Source: Lotus japonicus
Taxonomy: Eukaryota > Streptophyta > Magnoliopsida > Fabales > Fabaceae
Length of the DNA stretch: 64,000 bases
Assembly (NCBI RefSeq): GCF_012489685.1
Contig: NC_080042.1
Location: 53,744,066-53,808,065, forward strand
Direction: 5' to 3'
The notes beneath the pieces were generated by a model. That model was not told where the DNA came from, made no database searches, and was given only the letters and a program-made list of their open reading frames with translations. The position numbers and the translations under genes are program-made. Shown piece by piece: positions 10,741 through 23,965 of this stretch (positions are counted from its first letter, which is position 1; each line of letters opens with the position of its first letter).

Positions 10741-13700
10741 AGTCCTCTATTAATACTTAATGGAAAACTTGGTGGAATGCCAAAGACTAGATGTAGCCTC
10801 TATGTGTGCATATCTTCTATCCTTTCTAATCGTCTTCCTCACAATGTATATCCACTGCACCATCGTTTGATGGAATATTAGAAGATAACTATAAATCAGA
10901 ATGATTAAAGTTTCCAACCAACGAAATTTTTTTACAGACACAATTCAACCCCGCTTCTTGAGTCCCTGTGATTACTCTTATGGAACCCTTCAATCAATCA
11001 TTCAGCATATGAGGACTAGATTATAATTTATAAAAATTTATTATGAAAGAAAGCATGACAATGAAGACAAAATATATGAAACTACTCCTCAACTTTAAGA
11101 TGTGTACTAAAGAAATCAGTGTCTTTATCCTTCTCATGCTTCAACAAAAAGGTCGTATTTAGAAGAAGAAAACATGTTAGGAAATCTACATGACCTTTCT
11201 CCTCCAAGGTTAAGGAAAAATATATAGTTGACCCAAGAAATTGAAGAATGATTAGACTTCCAATAAAGAGGGAACTTTGGCTTCCTTTCATTGTCTAAAA
11301 CCATGAGGAGATTTAAAACCAAAATCCAAATTAGATCGATCGAACATCTCATTCTTAGTTGTTCGAAGCGGACGAAGTAATGGAGAGCGCATCTCTAAAA
11401 GTTCGTTAAGAAAAATTTGTAAGGCTTGGAAAGTTGTGTACATGATGAATAATCTAGCACTAGATCGGAAAAAGAGTAGGTTAGTCATTAGAAGGGCTAA
11501 AGTTGACCAGTATCGTTAAGCCGACCAAACGATAAATGAAGGGAAAAGGGCAAAAAATAGTCACCATATAAGGAATCATAACCCCTAATCAATTAGCCAA
11601 ATTAAATTAACAATGACACAATAGTAACCTAATAAATGACATAATAAAGCATGGAACAATGAAATAGGCTCTCAGAAGTCAAAACGCTTGTCACATGCTT
11701 ATAAGAAGGGTAAGCAAACAAAGACGAGATATACTCACTCTAATACAATTCTATTGGGGTTGAAATTGGTGTCTCGACATCTTATTCGATCCCTAGAATT
11801 TTGGAGGTAAGAATCCATAATTAGTAACCATACATATCACATGCATCTTAAGGAGAGGTGTCCTTCATAATATAACGGCTCCTAATAAAACATTTTTCTT
11901 TTTCCATTTAAGCATAAATCACCAAAACTTAGTTTTAAAGGATATTGACATATAAAATTGAATAACAAACAAAATTATGTTTACAATTTCTATCTCAAAG
12001 TAAAATATATAATAAAATGTGGTATAAAATTTTCAATTTAATTAACACAAAATTGACTTCACCATAAGTGGTTGTATTAGGGACTTTGGGGAGCTCAAAG
12101 ACTCCCCTTTATTACATGCACTCACTCAACGCTTGCTAATTAAAGGTTATATTGTATTTCTTGGTGAAGCAATAGTTGATGGCATAATAATATTTGAACA
12201 CCTTAATTAGCTTCTTTTGGGGGCACAAACGTAACTGAAAGAAAGGCTCGCATCTTTAAAAGTGTTTGTATTTCCTGTTATAGATTTAGCAATCCATCCA
12301 ATGATAGGGTGACATATCCAAAAAGTGCCTAAAAGCAGAGAAGAGATGATGATAAGTAGCCATATTTTATAGTGTGCTAGTTAATTAACCATGCGTATCT
12401 ATCTGCGAAGGCTACTCCAAATTAAGAAACTTCTCTAGTTCCCTTCTTTGGCCCCAAGCAAAGGCCATATATAGGAAAAGATCGAGGAGTGAAGAATAAG
12501 CCTGTTTCAAATCTGCAAAGTAGTTATCATAATTCATGTAATGATCACAAGAAATGCTGAAGAAAGCAATCATCTGGGGGAATGACACCTGCACAAATTT
12601 TCACGTATAATAAAAACTTGTTTCTAATACTCCTTCATATGGAATGGTTCATAACTTTTTGAAATCACCTATATGCTTCATAACTTTTTGAAAGCACCTA
12701 TATGGTTTGATTCATAACTCAATATGTGCCTTACCAACGAGTTTGGATATTTGGTTTTTCATATTTTGAGTTGAGTTCGGTGATTGAATGATGTTTAAAT
12801 TCACTAATTTTTGAAGAAATTATCCTATATATTGTTAGATCTGGGTTTGCATATAATCACATCATTCTAAACTCTTCAAAAATTGATTTATTTTAGAAGC
12901 AAAATGGAAATTAGCCCCCTAAAGTTTGTTCATATGCAACTTAGTTCGTGACTTTTGAAAAGAAAATATTTAGCTCCTTAATTTTAAAGCATGTAAAACC
13001 ATCATTCCACTGATAATTTTGTTAAAACTTTTAACAGAACTTGTTAATTATCCATATTCAATTTCTAAATTACTCCGTTAAATTACTCATGACTCGATCT
13101 CCTTGTACTTTGGAGGCGAACGAGGTAAAGTAGTTTATGTATTAATCAATAATTTGTAAAGTGGATGTATGGGTGGAAATAGGCTCGGCCAAGTTAGGCT
13201 TTACTTCAATAGGTATGTCCTACTTACAAATTTTAAGGCTCATGCCTGACCTATTACCTATCTTAAGTTTTTTTTTTCTAGCTTGTGCCTAACCTTCCTA
13301 AAAGCCTAGCCTAACCTAATAGGCAATTTAAAGGTATGTTTCATAATAAGTATCTTTGGATCTTACAATAAATTGATTTTTAAAGAGACTAGGAAACTTA
13401 TACGCTAATGGGTTAAACTATACTAAAAGAAATCTTTCTATAAACTGATTAGCAAGATTGTATGCTACTATGGAAATCTTACCTCCTAGATAGGGTAGAA
13501 ATAAGCTAGAATTTGTTGGATTTTTTCGGGTATGAGCAATGAAGGATCCAAAACATTTGAGTTGTGTGAGTAGTATTTATTTTTGTCTTAACCAAGTTAT
13601 CCTCATACCGGATAGTTGTGAGATTAATCCATTACTTCACAATCAGCACACTAAGCATTAAGAGACCGACCAAAGAATTTTCTTTTTATATATACAAGAG

Positions 13701-14391
13701 TTGAGAAGTAAACTCTCAATCACTTACGTAAAGGTGAAGTGTTGAACCACTACGTCAACCTACTTGGTTTCATGGGGGAAATATATATATAAACTACATG
13801 TCATAAGATATAAAAACTTAGTGGAGGCAAAGAATAACACAAACAATGCATATAGCATCAAGAAAACATTAGAAAACAATTAAGATTTTGTGGGGGAAAT
13901 TACCCCCATATACTATAACATAGATTTGTGCATTGGTATAAGAGTCTTTTAAAATATTGTCCTGTCTTAATGACTCATGATAAACTTAGGTTAAATCACC
14001 CTAGTCTTAGATGGACAAATGGGAAGTGAAATTTCTAGCTCACTTATCTTAAATATCATTAGTCCACATACAACTAGAATGATATAACCCAAGTTTTCTT
14101 AAAGTCATATTGACAAGACTCCGTAAAATATCAAGTCAGAGTATGATATTTAAATAAGTCATAAATCTATTATATAGTCTATTATTCTTAAATCACTATA
14201 TAAGTCAATTTTTGTTTAAATATTAAAAAAATTAATTAAGTGTATGCTAGCTTGTGTTTATTTATCGACCAAGTTTTCCCTCCAGGTATCAAATCTCTGG
14301 ATATTTCGCTCTCCGACTCATATATTTCATAACTCTTACTCGTTGAATTGTCATTCGGGAACACGTATGATAGATTGTTAGGCTTAAAAAG
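10741..14391. other. Intergenic region, no supportable gene; eroded hAT-like end near 13170
   Basis: AT-rich sequence with only short frames. At about 13166-13320, GGGTGGAAATAGGC, followed later by AAAAGCCTAGCC, resembles the end of a plant hAT non-autonomous element, but the partner end and target duplication were not found. 12900-13080 carries phrases such as GCCCCCTAAAGTTTG typical of eroded MULE-type repeats. Confidence 0.4.
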
Positions 14392-14936
14392 TTTTTGGCT
14401 AAAAAGCATTATTGGCCCCAGATGTTTCAAGTTTGTGCAAATTCTGCCCCTGCTATATTTTTGTCGACGTTTCTACCCCTCATGTTTTCAAACAGTGCAT
14501 CGTCTACCCCTCCGTCAGTCAGGCTTTCTCAAGAGAGGTTTCTGAGTGGATTGGAGAGATGAAGAGGAGTATAAGAAGTTGATGATGATCAAGAAAATGA
14601 TATAAATTAAATTTGCTTGATGTATATATCAATTATGTATGTAACTGAACTGGTTAAACGCATGTTTTGCTACTTACAGATCTTGAGTTTGAATCTCTCA
14701 TGCCATTTTTTTTCCAATTTCACTTGTAATTTTCACGTGGTAGGTCCAAAAAATATTTAAAAGAAAGCCAAATCAGCTCTTTCCGTTAGTTTTTTAACGT
14801 CTGACTAACGGAGGGGTAGACAGTTCACTGTTTGAAAACATGAGGGGTAGAAACATCAACAAAAATAGAGTAGGGGCAGAATTTGCACAAACTTGAAACA
14901 TCAGGGGCCAAAAATGCTTTTTAGCCAAAGTTTTTT
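14392..14936. mobile_element. Long-TIR MITE, probably Mutator-type
   Basis: The left arm (about 14392-14525) and right arm (about 14795-14930) are near-perfect inverted repeats of about 130 bp. They start TTTTGGCTAAAAAGCATT and include TGTTTCAAGTTTGTGC and CTACCCCTCCGT. The 270-bp core contains ACTGGTTAAACGCATG followed by GAGTTTGAATCTCTC, which looks like a weak tRNA-derived A/B-box arrangement. A convincing 9-bp target duplication was not found, so the superfamily is inferred from TIR length. Confidence 0.7.
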
Positions 14937-15649
14937 GTCACATGAGCCTAGCTTTTTTAACTACATAAACTTAAAAAAAAAACCTGAGCGATGTTTATTT
15001 ATTAATTCGGTTTGACATATTCTCACTAGGGATGACAATGGGTAGGGTTTGGGTAGAGTACTATAGTACCCATCCCCATACCGGCATTCTAAAATATTAC
15101 CCATACCCGTTTCCTTGCCTGTGTGGGTAGCAACTAGACCTGTCTCCATACCCTCTGGCTACATATATGCTTGTACCCATATCCATTACCCGAAATTTAG
15201 TTAACCAAAATATAACTTTCACTATTTCAATTTTTCAATGAAAAACAAAATTATAACTACTATTATAAAATAAAAACCATTGATTAAAAAGACAAAAGAT
15301 CATCAAATAAATAACAAGTTAAAACATTCAACTAAGCATAAATTATTTAAAAGGAGTAAGCTAGCTAGAAGGTTATGATTTTTAAATTTATAGTTTTAGA
15401 TTTTCTAAAGTTGTAAATTACTAACTTACTAGAAATAATACCCGTGCGTTGCACGGGTTGATTTACAATATTCTTAAAATTATATATAATTTTTATAGTT
15501 TTAATAAATATATAAATATTAAAGTATTTTTAATTATACAGTATAATAAATTAAATAATAATGCAGGTGAGACATTTCATTGAATAGAATTAGAGTTCGC
15601 TAGAAATAAATAATTAATATTACTCAAATTTAATAATTGATATTTTTTT

Positions 15650-16171
15650 AAAAGAAAACTTTATTGAAACGCAATAAAAATGGAAACAACCTTCTCATTT
15701 AGGTAATTACATTGGATCACAATATACCCATATTTGTTGTTTCCTACTACACCCTTGGTTTGCCCCAATGTTTCTCTCACGCAATACACGCACCACACTA
15801 ACACACTGAATTACAGGCATCAAATGATCTATATGATTAAACACTTGTTCTCATTTTCATGACCTCCTATCTCCCCTAGATACTCACTCAACCACCAAGG
15901 AGGAATCACTCTCAACCACCAAATTTGAAAATTTAATATGCTGGAAAAATAATAAAGCATGTAACACTACTTGAACCTCTGTCTCAAAAGCACCCAACAT
16001 TCAGTTCCTTTTGCAAAGTAGCCTAACACCTTCCCTCCATGATCGCTCAAAACTCCGCCAATACCACTCACTCCAAGGTTCCCTTTCGACGCCCCATCCA
16101 TATTAAACTTCAAAACGGTGGCTAGCGTTGACTCTCAATACACTATTTGTGGCATCTTTTGTGTTCATGAC
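15650..16171 (-). mobile_element. 5'-truncated LINE fragment with RNase H-like coding remnant
   Basis: Direct repeats ATATTTTTTT at 15640-15649 and 16172-16181 flank the insert. Read on the minus strand it ends in an A-rich tail (AATAAAGTTTTCTTTTAAAA). The translation of about 16120-15970 contains MDGASKGNLGVSGIGGVL and YFAKGTE, the DGASKGNPG-type start of the RNase H-like domain found at the end of plant L1-type LINE ORF2 and related proteins. It is a dead 3' fragment inserted into Helitron A. Confidence 0.75.
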
Positions 16172-17557
16172 ATATTTTTTTAATACTTTATATCAACAAT
16201 AAAGTAATTTTAACTTTTAAAATTATAATAAGAAATAATTTTATTGGTGTAAAGAAATATTTATTAAATTTAAATTTATTCAAATTTTGTCATAGTTATT
16301 TTATTTTAATATTCTCTCTCAAGTCATTTCTACTAATATATAATAGATCAAAAATTATATTTAAAGAATGTTTTCATCCAATACACACATATTATATTTA
16401 ATAAATACCTATAGAGCGATACTTTTTATTTAAAGACTATTTTGTCTTAATTATTTTTTAATAAAAATTATAATAATTAATATAAACTCTCAAATCTTTT
16501 TATATATAAAAATATTACTTAATATTATTTTAATTTTCTCCGCTCCAGCTTATGGTTGATAATTAATATTCTAATTTTTTTCAATTGATATTGAATAAAT
16601 TATATTTTGTATAAGTAACTGAAAATTTATAATTAATAGTTAATACAAACAGGAGTTTTTATTATTTAATGTATATAATATTTTTATTATTTAATATATA
16701 GTACTGCCAAATGATTTAATGTAGTTTTTTTTGTTGATGATTTTTTTCTTAAAATAAATAAATAAACTCTTATATTTAATGTAGTTTTTTGTTGTATGAA
16801 TAAAGTAAAAAATAAATTCAAAATTTAGTTTATAGTTTTATTATTTAATGTAGGTAGCTAAATAGTCTCTAGTTAATTTCTTTCAGTTTTCAATCTTTAT
16901 ATTTAATAAAAATAATTTTTTTATTACATAATTTAATACAAAGGTTATGTTAGTAGTTTCGGCCAATTAAAAACCCAGAGAGTACCTTACGTTTGGATGC
17001 AAGATATGAAGATGAATGACAAAAGGTATAATGTAGTACCCTAATATCTCATAATTCATCAAGGTTTTGTGCATTTTTCAAAAGTTATGTTATATTGGCA
17101 TGTGTAAAGTCAAAAAAACAAAAAGATTGGCATGTTTCAAAAGTTACATTATATTGAAAGTAATAGAAATTTAATTTGTTCAACTTCATTATTTAATGCA
17201 TTTAATACTTTATAGCTCAAGTGAGCTTTACATATATACTAGATATAAAACCCGTGCAACGGGTTTGTTTATAATATTTTTTAAAATTATATACAATTAT
17301 TATAGTTAAAATAAATATATAATATTTAATTATCAAATATAATAAAATAGATAATAATTGATGTGTGACATTTCATTGAATAGAATTAGAGTTTTATTGG
17401 TGTAAATAATTAATATTACTCAAATTTAATAATTGATGTAAATAATTAATAGACATTTCATTTAAGATTTTTTATATAATAATATAGAAAACAATTAATT
17501 GAATTTGAAATGTTTGAATGAAAGAGTTATATTTAAAAAGTAGTTCTGCCATATCTA

Positions 17558-20500
17558 TCTATACTATATATAAAGGAAGAGTTTTTGCAACCTTAAGGGC
17601 AATTTGGTACTTCAATATTTTATTGTACAATATTTAAAATTTAAGTATGGTTATTTTGGTAAAAATACTAATTACTTCTTCTTGATTAAATCACAGCCGT
17701 TAGTTCCCTTTACAATCTTCCTGACTTTTTGGCTTCTCAAACGTATCCGCTCACTCTTTTCGTTTTCTCCTACCGTTCTGATTCTTCTCTTTCGCACGGT
17801 TTTAGTTCTGTTGTACGCCTTCCATTTATTCTCTCTGCCTACTGCCTCATTTAATTCCTTTGTCGCTGCTGTTCACTAGATTCATCTCACCGTTGGATTT
17901 GGAACTGCCGCCGATGCTGACCGCACCGCTGCTTCCGCCTTGGATTTGTGGCTTCGTCGCTGCGATGCGCCTTGGCTGGGTTTATCATGGTGTTAGGTTT
18001 CTTTATCTGCAACTCTTTGATTGTTCTTCTTTTTATCTTTCATTTGTTCATCTCAATCAACCTTATTATGTGATTTAGGGTCTCATCTTCTCTTTCATTT
18101 TTAATTTACTTGCAGTTCTGCTCTGGACAGGCCGAATTTGAGGGACTTTGATTCATTTGAACTGACGCCCATGCTCGCATTTTCTGGGTTAGAATTGAAT
18201 TGATGTTTTTTATGCATGTGTTTTTTTACTGTTATGGAGTTGTCCATCCCCATTGTAAGAATGGTTCTCTTTTTTCCTCCTACATAAATTATAGAACTAA
18301 TTTTTTTTTGAAAGGCTGCTGATTTTACATTCTTTGATATTTACTATGTAGGAGAAATGGCTGTTGAAATGGTGTCTGGGCTTCCACACGTAATGTGCAA
18401 GGAACATGATGCGTCAGTGTGAGAATAGCAGGTCCTGTATTGTTTCTTGCATAGTGCCTTTTTATTAAATCAATGCTCTTTGGACTGGCTTCACAAATAC
18501 TCTTCTATTTTATTTCTAAAAGTATTAAGAAAGCGTGTAATTTTAAAAGGGTTTTGATTGTTAGACAAGCTCTTAATTAGAGCTTCTTCTTTTCCTATTT
18601 CTTATCCAATTTGTTCAGGTCTATGGTCTTAGAGATGGAAGACTTTTGGTTTTCCAAGCACATTAATATTTATCTATGCAGCTAACCAGGGCATAATCAA
18701 TTAATCAGACATGATAAAAATCAAGAAGGTAACTTGAAGAAAAAAAGGAAAGCGTGGTGGGCATGTGGTCTGGAAAAATAATCCTTATCATATTCCCTAT
18801 CTGACCTAAAAAGAAATTCAAAATATTTAATACTACTTTGACATTCTTTTGATTGTTATGTTGCTGCCAAATATACTCCCACCTCTTTGTTTCTTTTATC
18901 CATGATTCTGATATATTTTATTCATTTTAATGTAGCAGCTAGAGCATGAAAACACTTAATTTTGGTAGTACCTGCTGGATTTACTTCAAAATCAGCTGCA
19001 ACCACTGAGTAGCTTACAAGGTTTCGAACAACATATGGGAGGTGAAAGTTCTAAACCAATGGGAATCTAATTTTACATCTCAAAAAATGAATAGGTAAGT
19101 GTGCTCTGTCTTTGGCTTTGGCTTAATTCGCTTCACCCTTAAATTGCTTCATTTACATGCATTTTATAAATTTCTTTCTTTAATGCAGCAAGTTTGTTAA
19201 TTTTCTTAACATCTAATGTTTGTTATGCAATTCGCTGATCTCATAACATGGGGAGTTTTAACAGGTTAGCACTTTCTATGTTGGGTGTGAGTGTGACCAT
19301 GTTGGAGATGTAATGTTGTCAAAGAAAGTTCTTACATTAGCTGCAACTAATAAATTCCAATGCTAGACATATATCTTTCCTATAGCTGATTAAATTTTAT
19401 TTCATCCTACTACTTTTTGTCTCCTTAATACAAAATCTGTTGTGTTTTTGGACTCTGAGACTTGCTGTTCTGGGACATTTGTGCACTTGATCTACATTTT
19501 CAAATAAATTGATTTAGATTCATACACATGTTTCCTCAACAAGCTCTTTCCTGCTCTTTTCCTTCTTAGGTTATTGGTCCAACTTCACCTTCTTGCATTT
19601 ATGCCTTTTCTTTTTTTCCCCTTTAACTTTCAAATTTAGCTCCTACCCCTTTCCCATGATCAACCTAAGTTACCATGATCTATTAGCAAACTTTTATCTT
19701 CATGTACATTGATTTATTCATTTACTGAAATAACTAGAGGCTGCTTGGTTGCTGCTTCAGATCTTTGGGAATTAAATTTGATCTAAGATATTGGGATTTG
19801 GCATGAAAGCTTGAAATAATTAACTGAAATAACTTGAGGCTGAAGGTGAAATAATTTTAGCATCAAGTGTACAAATTATTTTAGGTCTTAGTCAGTCAAG
19901 GGGCATTATTCTAGGTAACCTCTTCTTTACTATTATTGATCAAATTCTCTTTGCATGTAGGACATTGTGTAAGAAGCGGAAGAGGGACCTGCCTTGGTGA
20001 AAAAGCAGGAGCTTGAAGTTGCTAAGAAGAAAAGAGAGCCAAGAGTCGTAAGATTATCTACAACAGGACTAAGCAGTGCGCGAAGGAGTGCAATGAGCAG
20101 GAAATGGAATTGATGCCATTGAAATGTGAGGAAAAGCTGAAAGGTTGATTTTATGTAGATCCTAATGCTAAGCTCTCTCTTATTTATTATTCGTATCCTT
20201 GGCATTAATGCCATGCATCCTAAGACAAGGAGGATTCTACAGCTATTGAGATTGAGACAAATTTTTAATGGTGTTTTTCTTAAAGTTAACAAATCAACAA
20301 TGAAAATGCTGCATAATACATAGTTGATCCCGAATTTGAAGAGTTCATGTATGGAAAATTGAACCAACATAGAGGATACAGAAAGTTGAACAAGCAGATA
20401 TTTGCTCTGATTGATAACTCTGTCATTGAGGGGGGCCTGTTATTGTTCAAAGTTTATACCTCTATTATACTTATAGCTCTGGATTTGGATGCCATGAGGA

Positions 20501-21227
20501 AGATGTAGCGTTGACTGAAGGCGCAAAGTGTTTGTTAATTAACCAAAATAGGCGTAGAAACATCCTTGATATATGTCTAAGTCATTACTTGATGGAATAT
20601 CTAAGTCATTACATGTTCAGTGAAACAAGAGATGTTGATGAAGATGATGCTAATGTTAATGGCTAATGCTATGGTCTCCTAAAATAAATGAACTTCAGCT
20701 TGAGAGTTTGTAATTATCCGGTTAGTCTTCCTTTATATATATTTAGTTTTAGGTGATGCAATTTATTTCATGACGTGGTAGATTAGTGCACTTTACTAGA
20801 GTTTTATATCAATCATCTACTGTTTTTTGTGGTTTAAATGCAATATCTATTCTATGCAAGTAGGAGGCGGGGGTAATGTATTTGCACTATCAATCATTTA
20901 ACATAGAAATTAAATACAATTTAGTGGTTAGTTATTAGGCATTCGGGGGGAAGGATAACTCACTTGGTGAGCAAAGGGAAATGAAGAGATTTGCAAGGTG
21001 AAGAGTCAGGAATCAAATCTTGGCGAATGAACCAGTTATTAGACATTCATTTCAGTAAATCAGACACATTTATCAAAAAAATCAATTTTTTGTTTTTTTT
21101 TAATCTTATTTTTTTTTTATTCATGAAATTTTTCTTAAAAAAGTAACAAAAAACACAGATTTTAATCAATTACACGCTATAAACTAAAATTAGGATCCCC
21201 GTGCATCGCACGGGTAAAAGTACTAGT
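17558..21227 (+). mobile_element. Helitron C (3.7 kb), plus strand, with captured exon-like DNA
   Basis: The 5' end TCTATACTATATATAAAGG is preceded by A. The 3' end is a hairpin CCCGTGC-ATC-GCACGGG at 21199-21215, eight nt, CTAG at 21224-21227, then T. These are textbook Helitron termini. The interior is less AT-rich than its host and contains exon-like segments and splice-like sites (for example AATAG/GTAAGT near 19090), suggesting transduplicated host gene pieces. No Rep/helicase is readable, so it would depend on an autonomous partner. Confidence 0.88.
19960..20670 (+). pseudogene. Unidentified captured gene fragments in Helitron C
   Basis: Broken frames show coding-like character. About 20010-20045 reads VKKQELEVAKKKREPRVV. 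About 20322-20430 reads as a run including EFEEFMYGKLNQHRGYRKLN. About 20505-20665 reads a run including LTEGAKCLLINQNR and ending in an acidic DVDEDDANVNG followed by TAA. They are separated by stops and frame changes. I do not recognise the parent gene. They are probably captured exons of one or more host genes carried by the Helitron. Confidence 0.35.
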
Positions 21228-22357
21228 AAATCATAAAGTAAAAGAATTTTTTTTTCACCCATATCCTGAAATGCTATTTATGTATATAGTTAAGCATACA
21301 ATTACACAGTAGTACATGTGAAATACATGTTTCTTCAAGTTTTAGTATAAAATGAAAGGGAATGATGAAGAATAACTAAGATAAATTAAAAAATCAAAAA
21401 AATTAGTAAAAGAAAAAATGTGCAAAAACAGAAATCCTTGAAGAATTTTGTTTATACATACAATATATATTAGAGCCTCAAATTAAACACCTCAGCGTGA
21501 GCAAGGAAAAGGTGAGTAAAAAATCGAGAAGGGTTAAGCAAGGTGGGGTAAAAGGGTAGAAACAATGGTGGTTTTAGAGCATAAAAATATCAAAGTAGGT
21601 GAGAGAACAAAGAAGAAACCATAAAAGGACAAATAGGACTTTACCAAAGCAAGATATGAAAACAAAGGGTTAAATATGTTTTTCGTCCCTAAACTTTGGC
21701 CGGATTCCGGTTTTCGTCCCTCGCCGGCGTAACTTCCGGATTACGCCCCCAGACTATGGCCAGTGTTTGGTATTCGTCCCTGCCGGAGGGATTGCGTTGA
21801 CTGCCGCTGCCACATGTCACTTAAAGCCCATGTGGCATTGCCACGTCAATTAACGAAGCTGATGTGGAAAATAGTATCCTAATAAATTTATTGAAAAAAA
21901 AATTAACAAATTAAAAAAAAAAACCCTAATTATCTCCTAACTTTTTGTTTTTTTTTTTCTAACTTTTTATCATCAAATTCAAAAAAAAATCTTTTAATCA
22001 TCTTCATCTTCATCAAAGATTAACCCAGAAAACTTTCCAAAAAACTTCCTCATCTTCATCTTTTTCTTCTTCAAGTGTTTTCCCTGTTTCCAAACCCAGA
22101 AATTAACCCAATCCCTAACCCAAAAATCCAAACAAAAAGAGATTAGAACTCCAAAACTACTGATAAATGCAATCCCTCTTTTTATCTAGCAGCAGTGTTC
22201 CCTTCAGTACCCATAAAACTTACTACTGATAAATGCAATCCCTCTCCATAGATCAACAACAACGCACAGAAAGAGAAAGATGAAAATTCCTTGCCTTTGC
22301 AACGATCAGCCACCTCCAACAACATGACAGCTTGTATGAAGAGTCAAAGAGAAAGAG

Positions 22358-23574
22358 TGAAGGTATGAAAAACGGTAGAAAGGGGGGGTTTGAATAACGT
22401 TTTCAGTACAAAACTACCACCTTAAAGATTTTAACAAATCTTTTCGAGAACTAAGTGCAAAAGATAGAGATAGAAAAGCACACAAGGATTTTATCCTGGT
22501 TCACTTGATAAATCACTCAAGCTACTCCAGTCCACCCGTTAAGGTGATTTCTTCCTTCTTAGAATGAAGGCAATCCACTAATCAGGTAAGAGTTACAACT
22601 GCACTTGAAACCTACAAGTGACTAACAATTACACTGACTTAGCTCACACTAAGATTCACTCTCTTAGTCTTCTCTAGGATCCGATCAACCTTGATCTCCT
22701 AAAGGAAAATCAAACAACTGTTTGAGGTTGGTGTTTACAAGGGTTTGCTTCTGAATAAGCTGAGTGTAAACTAAAATAAATTACAAGATGAAAGAAAGCT
22801 TAGAATATGTCTTGCGCGTGTGTATTGCTTCTTGTATATTTTTTCTTCTTCTAGCCGCTTCTTTCAATCTTCAGCCTCTATATATACTCCAAGGATTAGG
22901 GTTGAGCGTTGCATGGAAATGCTACCGTTGGAGGGCAGTTCTGGAAAATCCAGCTTCTGCTGTGGCTGAGAACGTTAGGTAGGTCGTCAGGAAGGTACAC
23001 TTGCTTTTGTACTTGGATAGCGACTTGACCTTTTAACCTAGGAGACTTCTGATCAGAGGAATGCTTCGTATTGGAACTTGTGAAGCCGGTTGATCAGAGT
23101 CAGAGGGAAAGCACAGATCCTCTGACCATTGTATCTTCTGATTCTGAACTCAGAGGGAAGAACATGGCCTTCAGAGTTTCTTGCTTCTGGACTTCAGAGT
23201 TTCCACTATTCAGCTTCTGGATCTTCAGAGTCTTCTACACCATCGGAACATCTGAACCTTCAGTGTTTCTTGGTTGTCAGAACTTCTGGATCATCAGAGC
23301 TTCTAGCGACTGAGTCCTCATCAGAGTTTGTATAGCTTCAGATCTTCTGAAGCTTTTCCACTGTTCATACTGAACATGGTGAATGCGAAAGCGTTGCTTG
23401 GGTTACCCTTTATACACAGTGCTTCTGATTTGTGTGAAATTGAGTCAGGGTCAGAGCCTGTAAATAGCACACTCAGAAAAACACGTTAGAGTACCACAAT
23501 TGTTCATATCAAAAGGTTAACTTGTAATCATCAAAACATAGAGTTGTACTACTAGATCAAAACTTGATCTTACA
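22358..23574. mobile_element. Solo LTR (1217 bp) inside the MULE
   Basis: Starts TGAAGGTATGAAAAACGG and ends AAACTTGATCTTACA, that is TG...CA, flanked by a 5-bp duplication AAGAG at 22353-22357 and 23575-23579. The GGGGGGGTTTGAAT and TCAGAGGGAAAGCAC/CTTCTGGA-rich interior resembles legume LTR sequences. No internal coding region follows, so it is a recombination-derived solo LTR. Family not assigned; orientation not certain. Confidence 0.75.
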
Positions 23575-23626
23575 AAGAGAAGAGGGGATAAACCCAAGTC
23601 AAATCACAACAACAAATTCAACAAAC

Positions 23627-23965
23627 TCAGAATCCAACAGGATAAAACCCAGCGCCAATCCCTTCCCCCTTTTCCACCACCAATAAACCCCAAAATATCC
23701 CAAAACCCCAACCCAGATCCGGTCTAGAGTTCCTCTTGCTTGTGGGCCTGGAGTGATATAGAGAAATCGGGAAAAGAAGAACGCGGGGAGCAGATCCGGT
23801 CTTCCAACAACCCCCTGCGCCGAGCGACCACCGTGGAGGTGTGGGTTTTGATGGTGCTGGGGATTCCAGTGGAAGAGATGAGAAACGGTGGTGTGCTGGG
23901 GATGTTAGTCGTGCACGGCTCTGATGCTCTGAGAAAACGAGGTCACAAGTGAGAAAAAGCTTCAA
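23627..23965 (-). pseudogene. Unrecognised 112-codon ORF in the MULE
   Basis: Open frame rich in proline, serine and arginine, begins MKLFLTCDLVFSEHQ, lying between the solo LTR and the right TIR. No domain recognised. It is probably captured leader or coding DNA of a host gene, or a chance frame in GC-richer sequence. Confidence 0.2.

Noticed and set aside
20940..21060. tRNA/SINE-like stretch (ACTCACTTGGTGAGC ... GGAATCAAATCTTGG) in Helitron C
   Set aside because: Weak A/B-box resemblance only, no A tail and no flanking duplication; not enough to call a SINE.
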